A stretch of 60,496 nucleotides of DNA, taken from contig DAOUQC010000018.1 of assembly GCA_030625775.1 (NCBI GenBank), positions 1 through 60,496 of the forward strand. The letters run 5' to 3'. Both the position numbers and the translations under genes were made by a program. Origin of the DNA: Verrucomicrobiota bacterium (lineage in GTDB: Bacteria; Verrucomicrobiota; Verrucomicrobiia; Verrucomicrobiales; DEV007). The first letter of the stretch is position 1. Each line of letters starts with the position of its first letter. The notes under the pieces are model-generated. The model had not been told where the DNA came from and made no database searches. It worked only from the letters and a program-made list of their open reading frames with translations. Shown in pieces: positions 44,902 to 54,508 of the stretch.

Positions 44902-46692
44902 TTAAGTAGCGTTCAGGGTTGTGGGGCGGGTGACAAAATACCAGCTGGTCAGCAGGCAGGCACAGAGGATGAGGATCCACATTTGCCATTGTGCATCTTG
45001 TTCTGTGTACTGGTCGATGAGGTCGGTTTCAGATTTGTTCAGGTCATTTCTGGAAGCAGCCTGTTGCAGGTCAGCCTCACGGGTATCGGCAAAGTGGGCG
45101 GCTCCACTGACTAGGGGGCTTCCGGTATCACCTTGAGAAATCGCAAAAAATCCAGGTTGTTCAGGTGCCCGAAGCCGAGCAGCGCGGTCAGGGATGTCCT
45201 GACTGAGTGTTTCCTGATTGATGGTGGTTGACAGGGTGAGCGGGGGGGCATTGTCGGATTGATCAAATGCCAGGTCAATGACCTGGGTGATTTCAAAATT
45301 AAGCTGGGAGGGGGCGATTTTTTTTCTCCTTACTGATTCGACAAAGCGGTGAATGGTGACCACAAAAGCAGGCAGGTGGGCGGCATTGGAAGACGCGAGA
45401 TCAAAGTTGAATATCAGCTTTGTTCCCCGGTCGTCCGGGCGGAGGAAGATCAGGGTGCGGTCATGTTGCCACAGCAGCGGGGTGTCTGTATCGAGCAAAG
45501 GCAGGCCGGCTGAGGATCGGGCTAACAAACCCTGCCAATTGAGATTCTCCAACAGGGGGTGATGCTCTGCATAGATCTGGCCTTGCAGGTAATTGGCTGG
45601 CAGGATGCTGCGATCAAGAAAAACAATGCCATGCCCTTTGTCCAGTGGAGCAGGATCCAGTGGTTTGTAGACGGCAATAAACAAGTCGGCGATTTGTTCC
45701 GGGGCTGGAGGAGAAGTTTGATCGAGAGATTCAAGCACTGGTTGCAGCAGAGGCTGGATCTCGGGAGTGAGCTTTGGAGCCAGGGTTACTTGTTTTTTTT
45801 CCGGCCGAATGAGGGGCATTTGGTCATCGAGAGCAAAGGCATCGTTTTCAATCCGTAAAGTGAATGAATCTGAATCATCGGGGAAAGCGCCTTGCAGAGA
45901 GCGGGTTTGGCTGGGGGCCAACTCGATAGGACGGGGGCTCGATTTTTGTGCATCCGTATGCAAAAACCAGGAGCGTTTTTGCTGTTGATCGGAGTAGTTG
46001 CGGACAAGAACCTTCCACAGCATTTGGCCATCATCTCTTGTTATCATGCGCACGCCGGCAAAACCAACATTGGGCGTGGGCTGGCCGATGGCAAGCAGTT
46101 GGGCGTCGTAGGCGAGATCTTCGATGAGATGATCGCTTACCATAATAAGGGTTCCTTCCGCACCGACAAGACTGCGGGCGATTCTCAGGGCCGGGGTGAA
46201 ATCGTGGGCAGTGGAGAGAGGTTTCCATGTTTCGAGGGCCTGGATGAGTTGGGCGCGGCTGGTGCCATTGAATACGGGTTGCTTGGAAAGGTGGGAATCC
46301 ACCACGACGTATTCAGTGTGGCTTACACTGCTGGCCAGGCGTCGCAGCTCAGTGTTCAATTCCTTGTAGAGATTATCGCGGAAGGTTTCCATCGAGGCCG
46401 AACTGTCGAGCACAATGGCGATGCGTTGAATGGCATTCGCTTTCATCCAGCGAGGCTGAACTAAAATCCAGGTCAAGAGGAGGATTGCCAACAGTTGAAG
46501 CCACAGGGGAATGGAGGAACGAAGGCGGTCAAATTGATTGCCTTTAACACTCTGGTGTTGCAAATGATCGAGCAGAAAGAGCGTGCTGATATGGACGACG
46601 GTAGATTTCTGCTGCAAAAAATGGATCAGGATAATAGCAGGAATGCCGAGTAGAGCCCAGAAGCCGAGAGGATTGGCGAAAGTAAATGGCAT
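44902..46692 (-). CDS. BatA-like membrane protein with VWA domain
   Basis: This 596-residue protein opens with the BatA N-terminal signature (F-A-N-P-L-G-F-W-A-L-L-G-I-P-A-I-I-L-I-H-F-L-Q-Q). A second TM at about residues 62-80 and a VWA domain with MIDAS D-S-S-A-S-M at 96-101 follow. A long extracytoplasmic region and a C-terminal TM (W-I-L-I-L-C-A-C-L-L-T-S-W-Y-F) complete it. It begins 4 bp after the DUF58 gene and is followed closely by the double-VWA gene. This is the usual MoxR-DUF58-BatA order of envelope-stress or aerotolerance-type clusters; the exact function is unknown. Confidence 0.88.
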   Translation of the reverse strand: MPFTFANPLGFWALLGIPAIILIHFLQQKSTVVHISTLFLLDHLQHQSVKGNQFDRLRSSIPLWLQLLAILLLTWILVQPRWMKANAIQRIAIVLDSSASMETFRDNLYKELNTELRRLASSVSHTEYVVVDSHLSKQPVFNGTSRAQLIQALETWKPLSTAHDFTPALRIARSLVGAEGTLIMVSDHLIEDLAYDAQLLAIGQPTPNVGFAGVRMITRDDGQMLWKVLVRNYSDQQQKRSWFLHTDAQKSSPRPIELAPSQTRSLQGAFPDDSDSFTLRIENDAFALDDQMPLIRPEKKQVTLAPKLTPEIQPLLQPVLESLDQTSPPAPEQIADLFIAVYKPLDPAPLDKGHGIVFLDRSILPANYLQGQIYAEHHPLLENLNWQGLLARSSAGLPLLDTDTPLLWQHDRTLIFLRPDDRGTKLIFNFDLASSNAAHLPAFVVTIHRFVESVRRKKIAPSQLNFEITQVIDLAFDQSDNAPPLTLSTTINQETLSQDIPDRAARLRAPEQPGFFAISQGDTGSPLVSGAAHFADTREADLQQAASRNDLNKSETDLIDQYTEQDAQWQMWILILCACLLTSWYFVTRPTTLNAT

Positions 46693-46696
46693 GAAT

Positions 46697-47578
46697 TTAA
46701 AATTCGATGGCTTTGGAGGGCAGGGCTTCGTATTGCAGGGAGCTTTGGAAGTCGGGTTCTGACGGAATGCGGGCCATCAGTAGTCCGTGTTTTCGGGCGA
46801 GGTTTTTCCAAAGATCGAAATGGCGTTGGTAGGCGCTGTAGTAGCGTTTTAATAAATGTCGTTCGATCCGGTGATGGTGGTGGGTTCCGGCCTCCGCTTC
46901 CACAAAATCGTAATTGCCGTCCCAAAGAGGGTGTTCTTCTTCGGCAATAAAGGGAGCCAGGAGAATGCCGCGTCCCCGGTCACGGGTGAGGGCGACTAAC
47001 ACGGTTTCCGGGTTGTCGCTGAAAAGCAGATCGCTGATGAGAATGCGCATCGATTGGGCCCGCAGGGGGACTTGCCCCAAATCAGGGGAAGCGGCTGCAG
47101 GGGTGGGGGAGAGTTGCCCGGCTTTTTCGAGCCAGGTGGAGCCGTGAATCATATCACTTTGAAAGTGAAGATATTCATTGCCTTTAACCACTGATACGGA
47201 CAGGGAGGCGCTTGCTTTGAGTGCAGCGTGAATGGTAAAGTAGAACAGTTCGAGGGCACGTATCCATTTGCTCTCCGTGACCTTCATTGACTCTGAGATG
47301 TCGAGAACGACATCAAGTGAAGGTCGGACTTCCTCACGATAGAGTTTCATGGAATAATTCCCGGTTCGTGCGTAGGCCTGCCAGTTGATATGGCGAGGGT
47401 CGTCACCGGGCATGTAAGAGCGGTGATCCTGGAAATCGAGGGAACTGCCGACCCCTGCTCCCTGGAAATCGCCCACCTGGCCACGCCACACCTGATGAGC
47501 TAGAGGGAGCTTGAATAGTTCGGCAAAGGTCTGGGCGCGGGCGCTGATCTCTGGGATTGATGGAGGGGAAGTAGCCAA
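46697..47578 (-). CDS. DUF58 domain protein
   Basis: The 293-residue protein carries the DUF58 core (R-S-Y-M-P-G-D-D-P-R-H-I-N-W, residues 53-66, then Y-A-R-T-G) and a VWA-like metal site D-I-S-E-S-M at 93-98. DUF58 proteins almost always travel with MoxR AAA+ ATPases and VWA proteins and are thought to be their partners. Its stop lies 4 bp before the BatA-like gene. A 74-bp spacer separates it from the permease gene upstream; the spacer includes a GTCCC/GGGAC inverted repeat and an aattagg direct repeat. It is cytoplasmic or peripheral, as no membrane segment is visible. Confidence 0.92.
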   Translation of the reverse strand: MATSPPSIPEISARAQTFAELFKLPLAHQVWRGQVGDFQGAGVGSSLDFQDHRSYMPGDDPRHINWQAYARTGNYSMKLYREEVRPSLDVVLDISESMKVTESKWIRALELFYFTIHAALKASASLSVSVVKGNEYLHFQSDMIHGSTWLEKAGQLSPTPAAASPDLGQVPLRAQSMRILISDLLFSDNPETVLVALTRDRGRGILLAPFIAEEEHPLWDGNYDFVEAEAGTHHHHRIERHLLKRYYSAYQRHFDLWKNLARKHGLLMARIPSEPDFQSSLQYEALPSKAIEF

Positions 47579-47652
47579 TTTAGATTTAGAATTAGGAGCT
47601 GAGTCCCGCAGCCGAGGGACGAGACCACCGGAGCTATACTGAACGAAGGCAA

Positions 47653-49134
47653 TTAGGAATTAGGAATTTTGGGATCAGGTGAAATTGAGGATGAGTCCGG
47701 CCCGGTAGAGGGTGAGTTATTTTTCTCGATCAGGGACTTTGAGTTACGGCGCATTTCTTTGTAAAGGGGGAGGGCTCGCCAGAATGGTATGGCGAGGCTG
47801 ATCAGGGTGAAGATGCTCGATGCGAGCAGGAAATAGAGAGGGTGACTTTTGCCTGCTGAATCGGTTAATGCGGCAAAGCAGATCGAGGGGATGGGCAGAC
47901 AGTAAAACAGGATATCACCGAGACTGGAAACTGCGTCACCAACAAAAGCGATGATCATAGTGACAACGGCGGTGCAACATTGAATCAGAACGTAGAGGCC
48001 GAACATTTGTCGGGATGTCGGAAAAAAGAGGTGGATGAAAATGAGCGGGTAAGTGATTGAACCTATCATGCTGACCAGCATGGCCGATTCCTTCATAGTC
48101 CATGGAGAGAGCATGAAAGACCTGCTCAGAAAAAAAGAAACAAGCAAGAGGCAAGTGCTGACAGCAAGGAATAGAATGCCGGTATGCCAGCCGGGAGTGA
48201 GCAGGTATTTCAGTGAGGGGAAGATGCGGCTTCGAGCAAAAGGACGGATTACGCTGGGAACGATGGAGGGGCGTTCGGTGATGGCGTCTATCCAGGCGAG
48301 ATTGATGACCAGGGTTGTGAGAGTAATCACTATTTTTCCATCGACGCCAACTAAAAGCAGTAGGATGACGGCAAGGGCAAAAACCAGTGAGATCAAGCGC
48401 TTTCGGGTGGCGTGGTTCTCGGCTTGGGATGCGATCTGACTGGCACCAAAATCGAGCAGAAAATAGATCAAGTAGAGCCCGGCAAGAACAAAACCACCGA
48501 CTCCCCACCAATTGCCAGAGGTGATGCCGCTGCTGAAGAAACTGGTTCCCCCGTAGGTACGACTAAAGGACAGGCCCACTACCCAGGAAAAAGCGAGGAC
48601 GCCGGTTGCACCGACAACAAAAGCACGCATCAAGACAGGGAAAGGTGAAAATCCTACGGTGAGCGCTGTCAATAAAGCCGAGGCAAAAAATGTGAAAAAT
48701 AAAATCAGGAATTCCTGAATAAGGTCGATACCGCCGAAAAAGTAGCGCATGGCGAGATAGGGCAGGATGCTGATGACCAGAAGGGTGGTTTGCGACATCA
48801 GGGATGCCCATTTTCCAAAGGTGATTCGCCATGCACTCAAGCGGGTGAGTTGGATCAGATCCAGAGTATTGTTCTGTATTTCAGAAGAAAGCGCATTGAA
48901 TCCCCGGATAGGCATCGCAATCAGAAGTGTTACCATCAGACAGGTCCAGAAAAAGCCGCCGGCAGTGCTTGCAGCTCCTTCGGAGGCGGCTCCGATGAAA
49001 ATCGTGAGGACCATGAACCCTTGCAATAGGATGAAGGATGTGGTGAACAGATTGGTTCGCAATCCCTGGCGAAGCTCCTTGACGAGCATCGGGCTTAGGT
49101 GGTTTGAGAAATCGCTTAGTGCAGTTGTGGCCAT
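47653..49134 (-). CDS. ABC-2-type transporter permease
   Basis: The 493-residue protein has about 12-13 hydrophobic segments. It starts with the ABC-2 permease-like P-M-L-V-K-E-L-R-Q-G-L-R, then N-L-F-T-T-S-F-I-L-L-Q-G. The segment N-N-T-L-D-L-I-Q-L-T-R-L-S is typical of the coupling region in gliding/Bat-cluster ABC permeases. It is preceded by its ATPase gene with 7 bp between them. Direction and substrate cannot be read from sequence; export of a lipid, glycan or protein component at the envelope is plausible. A Ser/Pro-rich tail ends the protein. Confidence 0.88.
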   Translation of the reverse strand: MATTALSDFSNHLSPMLVKELRQGLRTNLFTTSFILLQGFMVLTIFIGAASEGAASTAGGFFWTCLMVTLLIAMPIRGFNALSSEIQNNTLDLIQLTRLSAWRITFGKWASLMSQTTLLVISILPYLAMRYFFGGIDLIQEFLILFFTFFASALLTALTVGFSPFPVLMRAFVVGATGVLAFSWVVGLSFSRTYGGTSFFSSGITSGNWWGVGGFVLAGLYLIYFLLDFGASQIASQAENHATRKRLISLVFALAVILLLLVGVDGKIVITLTTLVINLAWIDAITERPSIVPSVIRPFARSRIFPSLKYLLTPGWHTGILFLAVSTCLLLVSFFLSRSFMLSPWTMKESAMLVSMIGSITYPLIFIHLFFPTSRQMFGLYVLIQCCTAVVTMIIAFVGDAVSSLGDILFYCLPIPSICFAALTDSAGKSHPLYFLLASSIFTLISLAIPFWRALPLYKEMRRNSKSLIEKNNSPSTGPDSSSISPDPKIPNS

Positions 49135-49141
49135 TGGGTGT

Positions 49142-50146
49142 TTAAGCTTCTACTTGTTCGCTGCTTGGGGCTGCCAGTGGAGGTGGAGATAATTTTTTTT
49201 CTTCGATTTCCTCCAGGATGTCGATGAAGGCATCTTCGAGTTTGCGCTCTTCACGGTGAAATTCAATGACAGGGAGGCCGTCCTTGATCATCCTGTTGAG
49301 GACCTCGGAAACGAGTCGGTCATCGATGGAATCCACTTCGATACGGGCTCCTTTTTTGAGACTTTCCTTGAGTTTTACGTGAGGGGACATTTGTGCCCAC
49401 TCAATTAGTTTCCCGGCATCACCATGAACTTCGACCTGGATGAGAGTGGTTCCGCTGTTGTCGCGCTTGAGGCTCTCCGCACTTCCCTGATGGATGATGC
49501 GGCCCTCGTTGATGAATAACAAACTGTCACACATCTCGGCGAGTTCGGAGAGGATGTGCGAGCTGATCAATACGGTTTTTCCATCTTCAGCGAGGATCCG
49601 GATCAAGTGTTTGAGCTCGACACGGGCTTTTGGATCAAGCCCGGCAGCGGGTTCGTCGAGAATCAGTACCTCCGGGTCATGCAGCAGGGCACGACCGAGA
49701 CAAAGACGTTGCCCCATTCCTTTGCTCAGGTTGTCTATAAGTCTTTCGGAAAGTGGGTTGAGGTCGGCGAAGTCCATCACGCCGGCGATGCGGTCGGCCC
49801 GTTCCTGACCTTCGAAGCCCAGGGCACGGGCAAAAAAATCGAGATACTCGATCACGGTCATGTGGTGATAGGTGCCAAAACTGTCAGGCATCCAGCCGAT
49901 TTTTGAACGGACTTTGGCTGGGTATTGCACCACATCGATACCTCCGACTTTGATAATGCCCCGGGTGGGGTAATCCAAGGTGGCGAGAATACGCATGGTG
50001 GTGGTTTTGCCTGCTCCATTGGCCCCGACAAAACCCACCACGGTTCCCGGGTTAATCTTAAAAGAAACCCCATCAACCGCTCTCAGGTTGCCGAAGTTTC
50101 GATGGAGGTCAATGACTTCAATGGCAGGTTGGACGGGCACAGTCAT
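49142..50146 (-). CDS. ABC transporter ATP-binding protein
   Basis: The 334-residue protein has Walker A G-A-N-G-A-G-K-T-T at residues 41-49, a signature L-S-K-G-M-G-Q-R at 140-147 and Walker B L-I-L-D-E-P at 161-166. The L-S-K-G-M variant is normal for ABC-2 exporters. A C-terminal region of about 110 residues (from about 225, I-Q-V-E-V-H-G-D-A-G) resembles the accessory domain seen in this group. Its start overlaps the stop of the upstream membrane protein (ATGA at 50143-50146), indicating coupled translation. It energises the permease encoded next. Confidence 0.93.
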   Translation of the reverse strand: MTVPVQPAIEVIDLHRNFGNLRAVDGVSFKINPGTVVGFVGANGAGKTTTMRILATLDYPTRGIIKVGGIDVVQYPAKVRSKIGWMPDSFGTYHHMTVIEYLDFFARALGFEGQERADRIAGVMDFADLNPLSERLIDNLSKGMGQRLCLGRALLHDPEVLILDEPAAGLDPKARVELKHLIRILAEDGKTVLISSHILSELAEMCDSLLFINEGRIIHQGSAESLKRDNSGTTLIQVEVHGDAGKLIEWAQMSPHVKLKESLKKGARIEVDSIDDRLVSEVLNRMIKDGLPVIEFHREERKLEDAFIDILEEIEEKKLSPPPLAAPSSEQVEA

Positions 50147-52062
50147 TTATTTGCAGGTTGGTCGTCAGAAGAGGATTGGCTGTCAGAGGAGGACTGATTC
50201 TCACTGGATCGTTTGATCACTGGCCCGAAAATCATAGCGTCGGAGTTGGTCCATTTGACAGAATCCAGGGTTTCGATGAAACCGATCTTGGGGTCATGGC
50301 TGGCGCTAAAAAAATGACCAGGACGAAAGGACATGCCACGGGTTTGTCTGCGAAAGGAATGGTCGCTGGTTTTGTTGTTGGGTCTTCCGGCGGAGAGAGG
50401 TTCGGAGAGCTGGTTCCACCATTTGCCCAGCTCACTTCGTGTGGAAGGTTCCAGGATGATTTCGCTGCCCGGCGGGATTGAAGAAGAGGGCGGTATTTTT
50501 GCTTTCCAGACGCGGCCTCCGTCGCCGACGTAAAACAGTTCGTCGACAGTGAATTCCAGACTTGAGAATAACTTGGGGGCTTGAGTGGGGGTGGTAGGTG
50601 AAATCATTTCAATACGCGAACGAGTGGGTTGCAGGCTTTGAATCACTTGAGCTTGTTCTCTCCGGCTTTGGAACCAATCGCCCTTGAGTTGGTCTTGTTT
50701 GAAAGAAAAGTGCAAAGGCTTGGAGTGAGGAATGCGAGGGCTCCAACGTGAATGAGGCAGCTGAACGGGAGCGATGAAGGATGCATCCTGGAGTCGGAAC
50801 CGGTCATTCAACATTACGCCCATGCGACTGATCTGCTCCTGAGTGATGTAGGCACGTTTTTCACTGGCGGCACTTTCCAGATCCATCACCAGCATGCGGC
50901 GCCCCTCACCGCCGATTCCATCTTCAAAAAGGATGAAGCCCAGCACGAGCAAGCCGGCAATAATGGAGATCAACGGGGTGGTGAAGAAGAGTCGATGGCG
51001 CTGCCCGGCTTTGGCAAAAACAAAAAGGTTTACCGGTCCTACGAGGATACTGAAAATTGTGAGGATCAGCATGACTAACAAGGGGTTGGATTTTTTGTAA
51101 CCAAAAATCTGCTGGAGTTTCCAGCCGTTACTGTAGGCGTGTTCGTAACTCGTGCGATTCTGGTTGGCGTTTTTCAGGGTGTTGTGAGTCTGGGCCAGCT
51201 TGACCTTTTTTCCGTCCCAGCCATGTAGTTCGATGGTGCCGTAGCTGTGGGGAACGCGGATGATGTTGCCGAGAACGGGTTTGCGATCAAAACCCAGAGC
51301 GCGGTAATCGAGCTGTTTGTCGCGGACTTCGGTATAGATCTGCAGAATACCGCCGAAACGGTTCCATTCGAGAATCGCTTGTTGCACTGCAGGCTGGATT
51401 TGAGTCCATTCATCGGCAGCAATCATCAGGGCGTCGTATCCCAGATAAGCCCTCCAGTCGGAAGGCAGCAGTTTGTTGTCACAACTGGAGGCAAATGGAA
51501 TGTTGGATGATGAGCTGCGGCTGCTACTTTTTTTACCTTTATTGTTCAGTTCTTTCAGGTAATTGCTCAACAGGGTGAGGTTACGGGCTGCTAATTTTTC
51601 ACTGATGATGATATTGGGCCAATTGTTTGGTAATTGCTCGTAATCGGATGCAGAAAGGTCAGCAAAGCCGCTGGCCCGGATCTGGATACTGGCCTGACGA
51701 TAGCGGGAATGCTGCCCGAGCCAACGAATAGGGACGAGGATATCCTGATTGATTTCCTGGCCTGCTTTGACTTTGATCTCGAAAGTAGAGGAGTAATAAA
51801 GTTCGCCTGAGTTTTGGAATTGCAACTGCCAGGTGCGGTCTTTCGAGCTGCCATTTTTTATCTGTACCCGGACGGGTTGGAACCCATGGGTGGGACCCTT
51901 GTCGAATGGACTGGTGAGCGAAATCCGGGAGTCTCCCGATTTGGGGTAGTTGTGTTGATAAATGGTTTTCTGGGCCGAGGCGTGGCCAGCTAGAAAATGA
52001 AAGACCCCCATTATCAGGGTAAGAATCAATAAGGTGGCAGAGGGACGTTTTCCGGTAATCAT
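50143..52062 (-). CDS. Large membrane protein of the MoxR/ABC cluster, unknown function
   Basis: The 639-residue protein has a signal peptide (L-L-I-L-T-L-I-M-G-V-F to H-A-S-A-Q), a large extracytoplasmic domain with beta-type stretches and a Ser-rich loop (K-K-S-S-S-R-S-S-S-S-N), then two TM segments (L-L-V-M-L-I-L-T-I-F-S-I-L-V-G and P-L-I-S-I-I-A-G-L-L-V-L-G-F) and a C-terminal soluble domain ending in Ser/Asp repeats. No family is recognised with confidence. Position between MoxR and the ABC ATPase, and the 4-bp overlap with the ATPase gene, suggest it is a structural partner of the transporter. Comparable proteins appear in other PVC MoxR clusters. Confidence 0.78.
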   Translation of the reverse strand: MITGKRPSATLLILTLIMGVFHFLAGHASAQKTIYQHNYPKSGDSRISLTSPFDKGPTHGFQPVRVQIKNGSSKDRTWQLQFQNSGELYYSSTFEIKVKAGQEINQDILVPIRWLGQHSRYRQASIQIRASGFADLSASDYEQLPNNWPNIIISEKLAARNLTLLSNYLKELNNKGKKSSSRSSSSNIPFASSCDNKLLPSDWRAYLGYDALMIAADEWTQIQPAVQQAILEWNRFGGILQIYTEVRDKQLDYRALGFDRKPVLGNIIRVPHSYGTIELHGWDGKKVKLAQTHNTLKNANQNRTSYEHAYSNGWKLQQIFGYKKSNPLLVMLILTIFSILVGPVNLFVFAKAGQRHRLFFTTPLISIIAGLLVLGFILFEDGIGGEGRRMLVMDLESAASEKRAYITQEQISRMGVMLNDRFRLQDASFIAPVQLPHSRWSPRIPHSKPLHFSFKQDQLKGDWFQSRREQAQVIQSLQPTRSRIEMISPTTPTQAPKLFSSLEFTVDELFYVGDGGRVWKAKIPPSSSIPPGSEIILEPSTRSELGKWWNQLSEPLSAGRPNNKTSDHSFRRQTRGMSFRPGHFFSASHDPKIGFIETLDSVKWTNSDAMIFGPVIKRSSENQSSSDSQSSSDDQPANK

Positions 52063-52105
52063 ACGAAGCAGGAGAAAGGAGTCAGAAGGTTCTAGGTTTT
52101 GGCTG

Positions 52106-53116
52106 CTAGGCAGTTGCTTCTTTTAATGACGCTGGGGTATCGAGGTCTTGCGTGGGGATTTCACTAAGCAGGTTTTCGACAACCACCCGGGCGGTGGTGC
52201 CGTCTATTCGTGTTTGGTATTCCAATACAATGCGGTGTTGCAAAACGGGTATGGCCACTGCCTTGACGTCTTCGAAGCTGGCATTGATGCGTCCCTGGAT
52301 CAAGGCGCGTGCTTTAGCGGCAGAGGCCAGGCTCAAGGCAGCACGTGGGCTGGCACCAAAGCGGATGCGTTCCGCAACTTCGGATTGACCGCTGTGGGTG
52401 CCGTCGACCAGTCGGGCGATGTAGTTGGCCACCACGTCCGGCAAATAAATTTCGCGCACCGCCTTCATGATGTCTGTCAGGGTTTGTGCGTTCATGACAG
52501 CTTCGACCTTTGGTTCGATACCGAGTTCACGTTGATTGACGATGCGTTCCAGAGTGTCAGCATTATTGCGTTGCACTTCGAGTTTGAAGAGAAAACGGTC
52601 GAGTTGTGCTTCGGGCAAAGGATAGGTGCCTTCCAGTTCAATCGGGTTCTGGGTGGCAAGGACAAAAAATGGAACCGGCAACTCATGGCTTTCACCGAGC
52701 ACCGTGACCCGTCGTTCCTGCATGGCTTCCAACAGGGCGGATTGGGTCTTCGGAGAAGCACGATTGATCTCATCGGCGAGAACCAGGTTGGCAAACAGCG
52801 GACCTGGTTGAAAAATAAATTCCCGTCCTTTGGGGGTTTCCTGCAGAACAGGATTTCCGGTGATGTCACCGGGTAACAGGTCGGGAGTGAATTGGATGCG
52901 TTTGGTTTCGATCTGGAGTGCTTTTGACAGGGATGTGACCAGTTCGGTTTTGCCCAGCCCCGGCAAGCCCTCAAGCAGGATGTGCCCCCGGGCCAACAAG
53001 CCGGTGATGGTGAGTTCGATGAGGTTTTCCTGGCCGAATAAAACGCCGTTCAGGGTGTCGCGCAGCTTGGCGATGTCGGCAGCGTGTTTTTGGATGTCTT
53101 TTTCAGAAATGGCCAT
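52106..53116 (-). CDS. MoxR-family AAA+ ATPase
   Basis: The 336-residue protein has Walker A G-L-P-G-L-G-K-T at residues 50-57, Walker B L-V-L-A-D-E-I-N-R-A at 111-120, sensor motif A-T-Q-N-P and the C-terminal AAA lid. MoxR ATPases act as chaperones for VWA-domain partners. The partners are present here: DUF58 at 46697, BatA/VWA at 44902 and double-VWA at 42139. It follows the coiled-coil protein gene by 33 bp and precedes the large membrane protein gene by 43 bp. No ambiguity in start or length. Confidence 0.95.
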   Translation of the reverse strand: MAISEKDIQKHAADIAKLRDTLNGVLFGQENLIELTITGLLARGHILLEGLPGLGKTELVTSLSKALQIETKRIQFTPDLLPGDITGNPVLQETPKGREFIFQPGPLFANLVLADEINRASPKTQSALLEAMQERRVTVLGESHELPVPFFVLATQNPIELEGTYPLPEAQLDRFLFKLEVQRNNADTLERIVNQRELGIEPKVEAVMNAQTLTDIMKAVREIYLPDVVANYIARLVDGTHSGQSEVAERIRFGASPRAALSLASAAKARALIQGRINASFEDVKAVAIPVLQHRIVLEYQTRIDGTTARVVVENLLSEIPTQDLDTPASLKEATA

Positions 53117-53149
53117 GAGTGGATTTCAACTTGGATTTGAGATGTAAAA

Positions 53150-54508
53150 TTATTGCTGTGGGCTTTTGAAGTAGCGTTTCAGTAATTCTTTTTCGGCAGG
53201 CAGGAGCGATTCTTTCCAGATGGTATTACCACCCTGGCCGGTGGACTTGACTGCTCCGGCTTGTTGGGGAGCGGTTTTGCTTTTGTCGATGTCGTGTTTG
53301 CTCTGTCCTTCTCCGACAAGGTCACCAGGTGCGGCTCGGGAGAGGTCGGGGTTTTGAACCGCCTCGAAATTCTGGGTGCCCAGATGCTGCGGGTCACCGA
53401 GACTGATGGGGGCTTCACCGGGACCACGACTGATGCCGCCTCGCCCGGGCCCTGTGCGGGAGCCATTGCCGTTCTGCTGCATGAGGTAAGCGATGAGGTC
53501 TCCCTCCTTGAGTCCGGGCAAATGGTTGCCTTTGCCGTGACCTGCTTTTTTGCTGGCTTGCGCGCCCTTTTTTAATTGTTTGCGCAGTTTGTCCATTTGT
53601 TCTTTGCTGAGCTGGTTCAAATTTTTCAGCTGGGAAGGGTCGATATTTTGCAGAGCTTGCATCATTTTTGAATTGAGCGGCAGCGAGCCTGTCTGGAGGT
53701 TTTTTATTGCTTGGCTGTATTCCTGGAGTAATTGGTTTTTTGTTCCATCACTCATCTGCTGGGAAAAATTCTGGAAGGCGTTCAAGTCGCGTTCAGCATG
53801 ACTGAGATCGGATCCAAGCTGTTCGATTTGTTTGCTGAGGCCGTCGCGTAAGCTGTCTGATGCCTCCATGCTGCTGTGACTGAACCAGTCGCTTTTGGGT
53901 TGGCCGCGGAGTTTTTCGATTTTTTCCTTCACCTCATTGAGGGCCTGTTCTTCTATGAGTTCGGTTTCCTCGAGCGTCTGCAACCAGTCTTCCATTTGCT
54001 CCCAGGCGAGGGGTTGGCTGGGGGGGGCTGAGGAGCTTCCTTGAATGACGGTTACCGGAATAAGGAATGCGGTGGTGACCACGGCGAAGGAGACGGCGAA
54101 AGGTGTGAGGATGCGGGGCCAATGCCAGTCGAGGCCTGAATTAATCGTCTGTGTCGAAGGGGTAGGAGGCCAGGCACCAATTCCGTGATCGGCAGTTGTT
54201 AAGGCATTGTGAAGGTGGAGTTGGTCCTCCAGACGGACGAAGGCATCTTGCTGCCGGACATAATGCTGCCGGGTAGTGAGCCAGGCAATAATTGCCAGAG
54301 TAATAAGCGCAATAGCAAAAGAGCTGAAGAGAATAAAGGTGGAAGGAGAGTTTTCGTTGCTGCGCAGGTAGAGAACGATTCCAGCCATGATAACGGAGAT
54401 CCCGACCAGTAGTGGGGTGAAGCGATCCAGCCACCAGGCGACATTGATCTTTGCCTGGGTTCGACGGGCGATAGTGCGCCAGGTTGTGGATATTTCCGTT
54501 TCAGACAT
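53150..54508 (-). CDS. Membrane-anchored coiled-coil protein heading the MoxR cluster
   Basis: The frame extends to 54607, but the ATG at 54508 (M-S-E-T-E-I-S-T-T-W) gives a compact 452-residue protein. Two TM segments lie near residues 30-80 (L-L-V-G-I-S-V-I-M-A-G-I-V-L and F-A-I-A-L-I-T-L-A-I-I-A-W), a third near 140 (V-S-F-A-V-V-T-T-A-F-L-I). A long coiled coil follows (L-E-E-T-E-L-I-E-E-Q-A-L-N-E-V-K-E, Gln-rich), then a Gly/Pro/Arg-rich tail. It resembles the large DUF4175-type or unnamed helical proteins found at the head of Bat clusters. The C-terminus is predicted to be disordered. Function is unknown. Confidence 0.78.
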   Translation of the reverse strand: MSETEISTTWRTIARRTQAKINVAWWLDRFTPLLVGISVIMAGIVLYLRSNENSPSTFILFSSFAIALITLAIIAWLTTRQHYVRQQDAFVRLEDQLHLHNALTTADHGIGAWPPTPSTQTINSGLDWHWPRILTPFAVSFAVVTTAFLIPVTVIQGSSSAPPSQPLAWEQMEDWLQTLEETELIEEQALNEVKEKIEKLRGQPKSDWFSHSSMEASDSLRDGLSKQIEQLGSDLSHAERDLNAFQNFSQQMSDGTKNQLLQEYSQAIKNLQTGSLPLNSKMMQALQNIDPSQLKNLNQLSKEQMDKLRKQLKKGAQASKKAGHGKGNHLPGLKEGDLIAYLMQQNGNGSRTGPGRGGISRGPGEAPISLGDPQHLGTQNFEAVQNPDLSRAAPGDLVGEGQSKHDIDKSKTAPQQAGAVKSTGQGGNTIWKESLLPAEKELLKRYFKSPQQ

